Source of the DNA: Hemicentrotus pulcherrimus
Lineage: Eukaryota > Echinodermata > Echinoidea > Camarodonta > Strongylocentrotidae
DNA: 21,514 nt
Direction of reading: 5' to 3'
Assembly (NCBI GenBank): GCA_003118195.1
Contig: BEXV01000731.1
Span: forward strand, 54,775 to 76,288
Positions 9,213 through 18,550 of the stretch are shown here, piece after piece (position 1 is the stretch's first letter; each line of letters opens with the position of its first letter). Position numbers and translations under genes: made by a program. Under the pieces are notes generated by a model, which had not been told where the DNA came from, did no database searches, and saw nothing but the letters and a program-made list of their open reading frames with translations.

Positions 9213-9779
9213 CTAAAACAGGGTAGTGCCAATCTTGCTCTCAGTGGATAATTTTTTATCTTGAATTTTGTCTTCTGAGAAGGTGATGTGGCGCATTCTT
9301 ATCATCACTCCGACTACAAAACAATGAGCAGTCCAATATTTGAAAATGATTGTTGCTGCGTTGTGTGAAAGTGCACCTCTCACCTCTGTTCTTGATGAAA
9401 GTGGTGATTCAGGGTAAAACACTCTGTTCCTTGGACAGAATGTTTTGCAGGAGAGGCACACCCTATGCACGTTAATATCATACACTTCTTGCAAAGAGTA
9501 GGGTATAAACACAGTATTCAGTGTGCCTGCATACACAAGTGGTAATCTTCCCATACAGATCTTTGGAATTGGCTGCATAGCCTTTTGAAGATCAACAGAA
9601 GAAGAAGAAGGATCTGTAGTACAAGTTTTTTTATGGGGTGGGGTGGGGGTGGGGGTGGATATTGCAATTTGCATATACCGGTAGTCAGTAGGAATTACAC
9701 TAACTTCTACAGCATTGTCTTTGTTATTGCCAAATGTCAAATCCATCACATATATTACTGTACGGATTTGTTTGTTCAT
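9213..9779 (-). CDS. Uncharacterised 188-codon open frame, coding status doubtful
   Basis: This is the longest open frame in the window that is not built of microsatellite sequence. The predicted protein begins MNKQIRTVIYVMDLTFG. It has a TPTPTPP segment at about residues 42-48 where the frame crosses the G-rich run at 9635, then an SSSS run. A cysteine cluster CLSCKTFC lies at about residues 108-115. No domain, signal peptide or clear membrane segment was recognised. In DNA this AT-rich an open frame of this length is uncommon by chance but not excluded in 21 kb. It could be an exon read-through, a decayed mobile-element gene or noise. Confidence 0.2.
   Translation of the reverse strand: MNKQIRTVIYVMDLTFGNNKDNAVEVSVIPTDYRYMQIAISTPTPTPPHKKTCTTDPSSSSVDLQKAMQPIPKICMGRLPLVYAGTLNTVFIPYSLQEVYDINVHRVCLSCKTFCPRNRVFYPESPLSSRTEVRGALSHNAATIIFKYWTAHCFVVGVMIRMRHITFSEDKIQDKKLSTESKIGTTLF
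9635..9655 (+). other. Perfect G-quadruplex motif
   Basis: G4-T-G4-T-G5-T-G5 gives four guanine runs with single-base loops, the arrangement expected to form the most stable parallel quadruplexes. It lies on the plus strand and therefore opposite to the doubtful minus-strand open frame. Confidence 0.85.
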
Positions 9780-10421
9780 AATAACACAGACTATATGGTT
9801 TCCTAAGTTAATCCTTTGAAAGAAAAAACTTGTTTTTGAGTCTATGCCCCTTAAAATAGCTTCTGCCCCCTAAAGTATCTTCTCATATATTTTTGTTTGC
9901 ATATTTATTTATAGGCTAGACAATTTTTTTTTTCTTTTTTTTTCTCAGGTTCCTTTTGTATCCTTGTATGATAAATTAGTCTAGGAAAGGAGATCAGAAT
10001 ATATAAATTCATTTTTTATTTCATCAACCATCTGTCATTTCTGTCATTTTCTGTCTCATAAAGATAGCAATATAATGTCTTGTGTCCTAATCTTACGCAT
10101 TATTCTACATTTGTAATGAATCTACCATGATGACTGGGCTCAATGCTCAATATTATTAAAAAGGGTGCTTATTGATAGGAAAATGGAAAGTGGAATTGCA
10201 AGGGCAAATTATCCTGATGAATAAGTAGCCTGAGATAATGAATGCTCTTCTTCGTGAAAGTTTGTATTCTAGATACAACAGACCTTTACACACATACAGA
10301 CAGACATACATGTACAGACGAGTTGTGGATAGACAGAGAGACCTTGCATTTATTATTATTGAATTCCTCAAGACACTTATCATTCATGTTGATGTCTGAC
10401 TGGTCTGTCGTCTTACGGCAG
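9780..10421. other. Non-coding stretch upstream of the exon candidate
   Basis: Contains a long pyrimidine tract ending in CTCAG at about 9922-9948, a strong acceptor look-alike with no open exon behind it. It also has CACA/CAGA-rich low-complexity sequence at 10287-10320. An open frame runs in phase from 10242 into the exon at 10422, so the upstream part could be 5' untranslated sequence. No TATA box or GC-rich promoter was seen. Confidence 0.5.
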
Positions 10422-10476
10422 TGGCGAATGGCAGCAGGCGGGCGGCCACTTGAAGTCCACCTCACCACTCCAAGAG
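10422..10476 (+). CDS. Candidate small coding exon (5' part of the gene)
   Basis: A GC-rich island in AT-rich DNA. It is preceded by a moderate pyrimidine tract and CGGCAG, and ends at CAAGAG|GTATGA, a good donor. The frame encodes WRMAAGGRPLEVHLTTPR and leaves one base, G, in the last codon. The next exon (20889) begins with AT, so the junction codon becomes GAT (Asp) and the frame stays open. Translation may start at the ATG at 10428, giving MAAGGRPLEV; in-frame ATGs at 10386 and 10392 exist if this is an unspliced first exon. PLEVHLTT looks like a first beta strand. The following PRD plus exon-2 residues look like a helix, as in ubiquitin-like or RA-like domains. That fold is inference, and the exon needs transcript support. 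Confidence 0.45.
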
Positions 10477-10499
10477 GTATGAGTATGTGAAGATGTCCA

Positions 10500-11145
10500 C
10501 TCAACTCCCATCACTAGTAGTATGTAAATCAATTGTTGACCTGAAGGCTAACATAGGCTCTTATCCAGACTGAACAAGTTATCATCGCAACAAAGTAGGC
10601 TAAAAATCCAGCAAATCTGCATATCCTCGAACTATCCTCCCCATCGCATGTCATTCTGCCATTGATTTCAAAGCCAGAAAAACTCTTAATGAGAATTGAA
10701 GCATGTAATTTGATTTTGACTTGAGTAATAAATCCAAAGGGTTTGTGATGAGACTATATATGCAGTGGCCGTGTGCGCCTGTTAAGTGGTATTTGAAATT
10801 GAAGACCATACGTGCCGAGTGTTGTATGATAATTGTGTTGTTAAGTGGAGGGAGTGGGTTAAACAAGGAGAAACAAACAGGGAGGTATAGATGAAGATTG
10901 AGAGAGAAAGTGAGGAAAACAGAGAGAGAGAGGGGGGGGGGGAGTTGGTGTTATTGNTATTCTGCTAGTCGTGACTTACACTGTGTGTAACTCACTCGCG
11001 TATTTAAATGTTGGTTGGGCTTGTCATTAAGAGTGTCTGTAAAATGACATTTTCATTTTCATTTTATTTTTAAGACTGAACAACGTATGCAGTTTTAAAT
11101 AATTCATAAGTGTATTATATTGATAGAAATTGCAAAGCATTAACG
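10500..11145. other. Unassigned intronic stretch
   Basis: AT-rich with no exon-like segment. Includes a purine-rich run with GA repeats and a long G homopolymer at about 10886-10943 and the single ambiguous base at 10957. Confidence 0.6.
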
Positions 11146-11613
11146 TATAGTATGGTCAAAGTACTATCTTATAAAACATTCAGAGTACAACATATCTTAG
11201 TCAAGTATTGTCATGTAGTTTGGTCAAAGTGAACAGTCAAAGTATCTTGAAACAGTTCAATCAAAGTTTATCATATAGTTCAGTCAAATTATTACCATTC
11301 TAGTTTGAAGTTTCACCATATTCATATAGTTCATAGCATTATAAGTTTCAAGGGATTGCCATAAATGTTCAGCCAAAGTATAATATAGTTAGTCAAAGTA
11401 TTACCATTTTAGTTTGAAGTTTCACCATATACATAAAGTTCATAGCATTACAAGTTTCAAAGGATTACCATAAATTTTCATTCAAAGTATGATATAGTTC
11501 AGTCAATCACCATATACATATAGTTCATGGCATTACAAGTTTCAAAGGATTACCATAAATAGTTCAGTCATAGTATAATATAGTTCAGTGAAAGTATTAT
11601 TTAGTTCAGTCAT
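11146..11613 (+). repeat. Diverged tandem array, AGTTCAGTCAAAGTATT units
   Basis: The short motif AGTTCAGTCAAAGTATTAT recurs throughout. Within it a longer unit of about 109 bp repeats. TTACCATTCTAGTTTGAAG at 11292 is matched at 11401, together with TTCATAGCATTACAAGTTTC and GGATTACCATAAAT. A third unit starts about 85 bp later, having lost roughly 24 bp. The array is non-coding and stops sharply before TCATGCCTCTCATTCC near 11614. Confidence 0.8.
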
Positions 11614-11856
11614 GCCTCTCATTCCATTATCGGAAACTGGCACAGCCAGCGTGATACGCAAGCAGGTCCTGCTCTATGTTTGTTGCCATGATTTGAGATA
11701 TCGTTTCCTCCTAATTAATTCAATTTATTAGCATGAGTTAATATGGAGGGGCAAACCATGTAATACAATGCCACTATCTATAACAAGGACCTGCGTGACC
11801 TGAGAGGTCGATGATGAACGTGGTGAGCGGCAGAAAGGTTGTTGAAGCCACACTTT

Positions 11857-12036
11857 GGCCCGAATTCACAAAGGAGGTTTGTCGACAAACCTTGGTTTTC
11901 GTACGTCATATGACGCGTTTGACGCGATTTTTACAAACCAGGTTTGTAAAGAACAAAAGGAGATTTGGCGAAACAAAAGGAGGTTTGAGCTCGAACCTTG
12001 GTCTGAGCTCAAACCTTTGCTTTGTGAATTCGGGCC
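11857..12036. mobile_element. 180-bp MITE of nested palindromes with GGCCCGAATTCACAAAG ends
   Basis: Both ends carry the identical 17-bp inverted repeat GGCCCGAATTCACAAAG, and TTT flanks each side (11854-11856 and 12037-12039), a likely 3-bp target duplication. Inside are consecutive palindromes: AGGTTTGTCGACAAACCT at 11875-11892 (perfect), GTCATATGAC at 11905-11914 (perfect), TTACAAACC-A-GGTTTGTAA at 11931-11949 (perfect), AGGTTTGAGCTCGAACCT at 11981-11998, and GGTCTGAGCTCAAACC at 12000-12015. No coding capacity. A three-base duplication would suit a Harbinger-type MITE; the superfamily is inference. Overlapping open frames on both strands are artefacts of the element. Confidence 0.85.
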
Positions 12037-12039
12037 TTT

Positions 12040-13245
12040 GTGTTTGTATAATGGAAATTGCAGATCAAGAGAAAAATTCTTTAACAATTTTGAATTATTT
12101 TTAAAGTAGATGATCAGCAAAATTTGAATAAACAACGATTACAGACAACCTGATAACGGGTCAGTGATAAGCTTGCTTATAACTTCCTGCGAAATAAAAT
12201 CATAGAGGCTGCAGAGCCTGTGAATTCATACGAAAATCTCACAGCCGCCTCTGCACGGAAAAGGGGATACAACCAAATGTAAACTAGGCATTCATGAAAC
12301 CTTGCTGCAATTAATATTCACTGAGCAACATGTTAAAATTCTCAACAAGACTGGGACAACTGAGCAAATGTTCAATTATTGTTTTGCTCAGCACTTACAT
12401 GTAAATGTGTAGCTTGTATAAATTGAACAGTAAGTTATATTTGCATCTTTGAAGTTTTACTGTCTATTATCATCAGAACTCCATGAGACCTTTCAATCTG
12501 TGTTGTAGTGTGTACCAGTTATTGTCTTTCTGTTTCTAAGCAGACAAACTGTGTTTACTACAGAACTCTGTTTGGGCAGGATCAGGTTTCTGCCCCTTAG
12601 ATAATTTTATTAGAATGAAAAGAGCCAGAAGATGTCCGTGGAAGCAGGGATGACGAGTAGCTTTAACAAGGTAAATGGACTCTGTATCATCTAGATTTAG
12701 GTGATCCGCTGCATGCCTGACTCATCCATAACCTGTGTTATTATTTATAAATAGATTACCTTCTTTTTTTTTTAACTTGAAGGAAAACATGAATATTAAA
12801 TTTTTTTAGTACAGAGCAAATGGGATTGGACCTCGCAAGATACATCACAGAGTTGCCAATTTGTGTTTGATTAATCGCAACATTAAAACATTCATAACTT
12901 TCTTATTTTTAATTGGTTTTTACTCAAACTTTCGTTCCTTTTTTTCTGCTTCTATCAAGACCAACTCAACTATCAGGGTTAACTTCCTTCTTTAAAGGTT
13001 TTCTTGATCTTAGCAGACAAGTCATTTGACGTGAAGACTTCACCAAGATTGTTGTAAGATGGTGAGATCGTAAGAGGCCTGATATTGCTTCTTACGAATC
13101 ATCTGGTTATCCAATGCTGCTCCCATGCTCATAACATTTTTCCGCAGAAACGCTGTTCTATTTTGGTGGGTATGTCTAATGAGCCTGATGCAGTTATTTA
13201 GAGATGCGTTGGTGTGACCATACACCCTCAGGAGATGCTTATGTT
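12040..13245. other. Unassigned intronic stretch
   Basis: No exon-like segment. An imperfect stem, CAGAGCCTGTGA with TCACAGCCGCCTCTG, lies at about 12212-12254. A lone family motif, AGAGCCAGAAGATG, occurs at 12620-12635. Confidence 0.6.
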
Positions 13246-13833
13246 GCCTCCCACTCTTTCTCTCTCTCTTTTTTCTCTCCCTCTCTATCCTTATGTATAT
13301 ATATCTTTCTCTCTCTCTCTCTGTCACTCTCTTTGTCTCTGTTCCTCTTGATCAGTTTTTGTTTGTATGTCTCTGTATCATTCTGTCTGTCTCCCCTCCC
13401 TATTACTAGATCTGTTTGTCACTTTTTGCTTTTTATCTCTCTCTATCTCTCTCTATCTCTCTCCCTCTCTATGTTGCTGTATTGTGTGTGTCTAATTTAC
13501 AGTCTCTCTCTGCAGATGCCTTTCTATGTGGATATCACTCTCTCCTGTCTCTTTCTCTATCTCATTCTCTTTCTCTCTCTCATTCTCCCATCTCCCTCTG
13601 TTTCTCAGTCTCTGTGATTGTGTCTGTCTCTGGCTCTCTGACTCCTTATTATCTCTCTCTCTCTCTCTCTCTCTCTTCCTCTCTCTCCCTCTGACTCCCT
13701 ATTCTCCCCCCCCCAACCCTCTCTCTTTTTCTGACTCCCTATTTTATTTTTTCTCTCTCTGACTCCCCATTTTTTCCTTCTCTCTCTCTCCCTCTTTCTC
13801 TCTAATACACATTCTCCTTCTCTCTCCCCCCCC

Positions 13834-13868
<35 letters not shown>
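13246..13868 (+). repeat. 600-bp polypyrimidine (TC)n tract
   Basis: Almost entirely C and T on the plus strand, with several pure TC runs (for example about 13651-13675 and 13838-13868) separated by GTCTCTGT, GACTCCC and C8-9 insertions. Recurrent CTGACTCCCTATT blocks between 13638 and 13770 suggest local unit duplications. Long homopurine-homopyrimidine DNA with mirror symmetry can form triplex H-DNA. Open frames across it encode only Leu/Ser and are not genes. Confidence 0.95.
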
Positions 13869-13870
<2 letters not shown>

Positions 13871-14240
13871 CATCTTCCTACAAAATGAAGTTTGACAGAA
13901 GTCGTACACATGATTGGAATCGGAAACATCTCGCTGTGTTTTTGCTCGTCTGTTTTTAGTTCTACCCCCTGGGGACATGAGTATATTATTCATCTGTCTC
14001 TTCAAATTACATCTTGTTTATTCGGGTACAATGAGATGTATTGTCTCTGCCCGTTATAACATCACTTCTCTTAATATAGCATGACCCTTCTGTTGAATCG
14101 TAGAAATGTAGTAATGGACCAATAAAGCACAAAATACTGTACAGTAGTAGTAAGTGTACAAATGTCACTTTGGTGAGAAAATGTGCAGTTTGCATTATTA
14201 ACCCATTGACATTTGAATCCATTCATTTCCATAGGCTTAA

Positions 14241-14561
14241 CCCATTAGACTCCGGGATCCAGTAGGTAAAGGGTTAATTTTATTTTTAAAAACTCCTTTT
14301 GCCTGAAATAAACTGTGTAAAAAATTTGCAAGAGTTTCTTAAAACTCATTTGATTTAGATAGATTAAGTGATCAGTTTACATCTGATTTACAGAAAAAAA
14401 AAACATTAATTCTATATTTCTTGAATTGAATAGTTTTAATGCATTTAGGCCATTTGTCTACTTTCATCTTTTCATGTATTGGATAAATTCTATCATTCTT
14501 TAGAGTTAAAATGTATACCATTCAATTCAATTACATAAAAAGAAAGGTTAACCGGAATGGG
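14241..14561. mobile_element. TTAA-flanked element, candidate piggyBac-like MITE
   Basis: TTAA at 14237-14240 is followed by CCCATTAGACTCCGG, and the right end reads CCGGAATGGG followed by TTAA at 14562-14565. The ends share CCCATT and a nearby CCGG in inverted orientation. TTAA duplications plus CCC-starting ends are the mark of piggyBac-type transposons. The 321-bp interior is AT-rich and non-coding. Another TTAACCCATT occurs 39 bp upstream at 14198, so the left boundary is ambiguous. The short terminal match keeps confidence moderate. Confidence 0.45.
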
Positions 14562-14620
14562 TTAAAACTTAAAATGCATCTGTACTGATTATTATACCTC
14601 TCGCCTATTTTCAACACTTT

Positions 14621-14670
14621 CATTGCATTTCATTGCATTCCATTGCATTCCATTGCATTCCATTGCATTT
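14621..14670 (+). repeat. 10-bp minisatellite, five CATTGCATTY units
   Basis: Five head-to-tail units of CATTGCATTC or CATTGCATTT without indels. The low divergence between units points to recent expansion, unlike the older arrays at 5.2 and 11.2 kb. Confidence 0.95.
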
Positions 14671-14700
14671 TGTTATCCTACGGTTCGTCAAGTGTTCATT

Positions 14701-14848
14701 TTAAAAGTATATCAACTGATAATTTAAAGGTCAAATTGCTTGAGATAAAATGCAAGACAATGCACTCTCCACATATGGACAAGTAAGCACTCTTCCATAG
14801 TAGTTTGGAAATCAGATTCAATGCATGCCTCTTCATGATGACTTTTGT
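14701..14848 (+). repeat. Dispersed 150-bp repeat, copy 1
   Basis: Matches 18401-18550 in the same orientation along its whole length. Shared blocks include ATCAACTGATAATTTAAA, GAGATAAAATGCAAGACAA, CACTCTCCACATATGGACAA, TTCCATAG, AGTTTGGAAATCA and GATGACTTTTGT. A few short indels separate the copies. The sequence on either side is unrelated, which indicates an interspersed repeat rather than a large segmental duplication. No terminal inverted repeats or tail were identified. Confidence 0.85.
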
Positions 14849-14849
14849 A

Positions 14850-15955
14850 AGTATAAACTTGTAAGGTTTCTAAGAGAAGATAAGTCGACAGAATCGATGG
14901 GAGTACAGAAAGCTTGGGGAGAAGGCCAAGGCCAAGCAGATATTCAAGGATGAGGGCATGTTTATACCGTTCAAAGTTCTTTTTTCATAACATTCTTCCC
15001 ATGCAGCCACTGACTGTCTAACAATAATGCATTTCCATATGCCGCCCACACACACATTATCAGATTATCACAAATTTTGATTTTAAACTTTTCTTTTTTA
15101 CCATACTTGCGCAAACACGTATGGATGAAATAAACATCAGATAAATATCTTTCCAGTGAAAGAAATAGGAATTTGAATAGAACATGGTCACAAAGTCGTT
15201 TAAAAAAAAAAAATTGGAAGGTAATTTCAATATCCTTGTTTATCTCCTTTTTAATGTATGAGACCATTGCAATGACATTACATGCTGTGAATATGGTTTC
15301 TATGGATATTCAAAGCTATTGAAATATTGCCCTTGAGTAAATCTTTTGATAAAAGTAGTTCAATTTATTTCAATTCAATTCATTTTGCAATCTTAAAATT
15401 AAAGTATACAAGGTAACAGTAAATTTTAACTATATTTACAAAGGTTATATGCTGGTCTTTCAATGAAGGTTGCAAAAACCTGTAAAGTTGGATCGCCCAT
15501 TACAGAAATATAAAATATTATAAGCACACAACAATAAGTTAAGTAAAAATAAGCAAAGTAGCGTCATGTTATTTTTAAGTGAGCATTTTCTGTGTTCATT
15601 GATATAAAGTGGAAAAATAAAATTGTACTCGAGGAAAATATGAAAGCTATACTGGAAGATCAATATAAACAGCTCAAGAAGAAAAAAAACCATAACAGCT
15701 TGACAAAACATGTAGTGAGAAAAAAATTAGAAATGGAGAAAATAAAAAAAGAAGTGAAAGAGAAAAAATAGATCTAAGGAGATCATGCAGTAAATTTTGC
15801 TCGTCCTGATTTTGTTGAAATGAATCGGGATGGTCATTCATATATGCGAACAAAGTGCCAGCCAAGCTCTATTAATTCGCAGATTTCATGGTCAATGAGA
15901 ATGGTGGAAGGAATTACAGCTTTTAGAACCCGAGAGGCATCAATGAATTCTCAAT
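14850..15955. other. Unassigned AT-rich intronic stretch
   Basis: Several minus-strand open frames (14870-15055, 14971-15267, 15460-15711, 15674-15865) are rich in Phe, Leu and Lys. They have no domain and reflect A/T composition. TTCAATTCAATTCA-type simple sequence lies at about 15359-15382. Nothing else was recognised. Confidence 0.6.
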
Positions 15956-15959
15956 CTTA

Positions 15960-16260
15960 AGATGTAAATCAGTAAGGCCAACAGGTTGCCGTTGTCAGTC
16001 ATCGTCGAGGTGAAAAACCACCAAAGCATCGCCCGCTCTACCTCGAGTGTCATATTATTGATCCAGTTGGCCTTGACCGTTTGGGTGCCGTCGATTCAGC
16101 ATCAGCACCGCCAATCAGTGCCGTCTGCGCAAAGTCAGAGTCAATTGCGACCATCTCTCGCATTATTAAAAGCTGCAGATATTGGCTAACGATGGGGTAG
16201 TCTGTTGGAATGAAAAGCAAATCCTGTTTTTGTTTTCTCGAAGAGCGTTTCCGCACGGTT
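15960..16260. other. CpG-rich, GC-rich island of unknown role
   Basis: CpG dinucleotides are dense here (TCGTCGAGG, CATCGCCCGC, CCTCGAG, CCGTCGATT, CCGTCTGCGC, TTGCGACC), against depleted flanks. Open frames cover it on both strands (plus 15986-16189; minus 16050-16256), each under 70 codons, and neither has a recognised domain. It could be a conserved regulatory element, an exon on the minus strand, or a fragment of a mobile element. Confidence 0.35.
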
Positions 16261-16293
16261 GGTGTGTTTACTCTGATGATTGGGCCTCGGTTG

Positions 16294-16318
16294 TGAGCTG
16301 AAAGCCAGAAGGGTTTTG
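16294..16318 (+). repeat. Single arm of the GAGCCAGAAGG hairpin family
   Basis: GTGAGCTGAAAGCCAGAAGG then GTTTT matches the left arm of the family. No right arm follows. Confidence 0.45.
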
Positions 16319-16445
16319 AAGATGTTGATGTTTATAGTTGAGTTCTGGTCAAGCAATTATATTGTGAATGAACTGATGTAGAAGCAATCGAGAAAGGCTA
16401 ATTGAGTAGTACGTGAGAATTAATGTTTACTGTGATGATTTAGTG

Positions 16446-16634
16446 CCAGGTCTAAATGTCAGAGGTGAAAAGTCAGAGGTGAAAATGCTAGAGCAATGAC
16501 AGAGGTAAAAATGCGAGAGGAATGCCACAGGTAAAAATGTAAGAGGTAATTAAATATGCCAAAGGTAAAACTGTCAGATGTAAAAATGCCAGAGGCTCAA
16601 ATGCCAAAGGTTAAAAAGCCATAGGTAAAAATGT
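16446..16634 (+). repeat. Degenerate minisatellite, GCCAGAGGTAAAAAT units
   Basis: About a dozen units of 13-17 bp with the core CAGAGGTAAAAATG, drifting to CAAAGGTAAAACTG and CATAGGTAAAAATG toward the 3' end. No coding potential. Confidence 0.8.
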
Positions 16635-16639
16635 TGTAT

Positions 16640-17505
16640 AAAGTTCTATGCCCCTCAAAGGAGAAAGCTGATAAACAAAGACAAATCTTGTGTCATGACT
16701 TTACTTTTACATTTCACCTGCATTGCGAGCTACACAGCAGGATTTAGTCGCAGGAATACTATTTTCCGGTGACACCAGCAAAGTACAGAAGCTGAAAGCG
16801 CCTCCAAATTGTGGAATTTTCTCAGCCTAATTCAGCAATGCATCAGTTGAGACATGCCAGAGTCCTACAAAAACACTCAAGCTTTGCACTATTGGTTCTG
16901 CGGGGCAATATCCTTCGCCCCTAGTCCCCCTCAATAAAAGGTGACATTTCTGGCTCCAGCCATTTCCCTTCCCCCAAATTAAATTCCGTTGGATAAAATG
17001 TCACAATATGCCCGAGATTAAAGCATTTTCCAAGCCAAAAGGCGCTGATTGTTGCGTGTTTCAATTTTACGGGCCATGTTCTCAGATTCAAAACAACCCA
17101 GTTTTTATGATTTAAAGGTAGTATCACACAGTCGCTTTGAATCACCAATTCTTATGCAAGACAACAGCAACAACAAAAGTATTGCTGCAAAAACAGTTGC
17201 TGATTGTTTAATGTTGTAAATGTACAGGCCATGCATGGTCAGGGTTTCATTATTCATTGCTGAAATTATTAAAACCCCAACATCTTCAGCAAAAAAATAC
17301 TTGTGTGAACTACTACCGATGGCCATTTCCACTACTTACTACCCTTTTTTTTTACCCAGATCGTTTGGCAGATATGATTTATCTTGTAGTCTTGAATATT
17401 GAGTGAAAGTGTCCTATATAAGAATTAATTTTCCATTAATACTAGAACCTGAGATTACCTGTAGCCATTAACCTTTCAAAGTTACTTTCTAATTTTCTTA
17501 TCGTT
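16640..17505. other. Unassigned intronic stretch
   Basis: No convincing exon. Short minus-strand frames at 16921-17148 and 17105-17332 overlap each other and have no recognised domain. Confidence 0.6.
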
Positions 17506-17509
17506 TATT

Positions 17510-17534
17510 AAAAGCCAGAAGGGTGTTGCCCATC
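17510..17534 (+). repeat. Single arm of the GAGCCAGAAGG hairpin family
   Basis: TTAAAAGCCAGAAGGGTGTT matches the left arm of the copy at 17774. A right arm is not present downstream. Confidence 0.5.
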
Positions 17535-17773
17535 TGAAGTTGACTTTTATGTGCCTTGACAATTGCTCTGGGCCTTATATTTGTGAGAGATGTTATAGGG
17601 TTGAGGTAAGAAGTAAAATTTGGTTTAATTAAGGATCGGTCTTGGTTTAGATTTAGGATAAGCTATAGTGTCTGTCCAGGGTCGGAGCTTGAGATTCGGT
17701 TAGGGTTGGAAATTGACCATGGAGAGTTTGTTGGCTGAGAATGTTGTAGAACTGGTCTTTACTGATGATATTG

Positions 17774-17845
17774 TCTGTTTGGAACCAGAAGGGTGTTAGC
17801 TTCTATCTTTCTACACAGAGTTAAAGCCTTTCTGGCTCTGCATGC
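17774..17845. repeat. Two-armed copy of the GAGCCAGAAGG hairpin family
   Basis: Left arm TTTGGAACCAGAAGGGTGTT pairs with right arm AAAGCCTTTCTGGCTCTGCA. The inner right arm retains ACACAGAGTTAA, also found at 302 and 18000. Confidence 0.65.
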
Positions 17846-17958
17846 ACAGGCAAGATTATGAATCTGCTATCTATATCTATTAAACCCCCTCTCTGCTTAT
17901 GTTTCTCAAAAACTGTATCATGAACAACTTTGTTCTTTTTGAGGTTTTGAGCGCCTCA

Positions 17959-18031
17959 TCTGTTTGGAGCCAGAAGGTAGTTATAACTCATATACTTTTA
18001 CACAGAGTTAACAGCCTTTGTCACTTAGCAT
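17959..18031. repeat. Two-armed copy of the GAGCCAGAAGG hairpin family
   Basis: TCTGTTTGGAGCCAGAAGGT is nearly identical to the start of the copy 185 bp upstream. The right arm ACACAGAGTTAACAGCCTTT then GTCACTTAGCATG is more worn. The shared CTGTTTGGA start suggests local duplication of one copy. Confidence 0.6.
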
Positions 18032-18400
18032 GTATTTCTTCATCACTCTTTTCAGATGTCTTAAATTGTTGACACTACCTTTAAATTGAAGAGCTTGATT
18101 CGGGGGTTGTTTATCTTCTTTTGAGAATGACACATTTTGATTTCCCTTCAGACATGTCTTATGGCTAGGGACTCCATGACCTAAAGTAATAACAATTATC
18201 AACTCGTTTATCCTTTTAGGATGATTAGGTGAATGAAAGGTGATGATTTTGTTGTAGCAAGCTGACACTGATGTTAAAAGAGCGATGTATAAACACAGAG
18301 AGAACTGAGAAGAAGGATGTATTAATTTTAAAGCTGAAGAAACTACAATGAATCACCTTTAAAAAATTGCTGTTGTCCAGCTATACATCACGTGTTGGTT

Positions 18401-18550
18401 TTAAAAGTCAATCAACTGATAATTTAAATGCCAAATTGATGGAGATAAAATGCAAGACAACTCACTCTCCACATATGGACAAGAAAACACTTCCATAGCA
18501 GTTTGGAAATCAAATTCATGCAATGCTTGCCACATCAGGATGACTTTTGT
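18401..18550 (+). repeat. Dispersed 150-bp repeat, copy 2
   Basis: Aligned end to end with 14701-14848, offset almost exactly 3700 bp, same orientation. The minus-strand open frame across this copy (18401-18691) is interrupted by indels in the other copy, so the repeat is not under obvious coding constraint. Confidence 0.85.

Noticed and set aside
9922..9990. Strong acceptor-like pyrimidine tract ending in CTCAG at 9948
   Set aside because: The following sequence reaches stops soon in the frames examined and looks non-coding; probably a decoy.
11811..12135. Three overlapping open frames of 84-97 codons on both strands
   Set aside because: They span the palindromic MITE; the symmetry of the element opens frames on both strands.
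13204..13762. Overlapping plus-strand open frames of 78-137 codons
   Set aside because: They consist of Leu/Ser runs translated from the TC tract; low-complexity sequence lacks stops.
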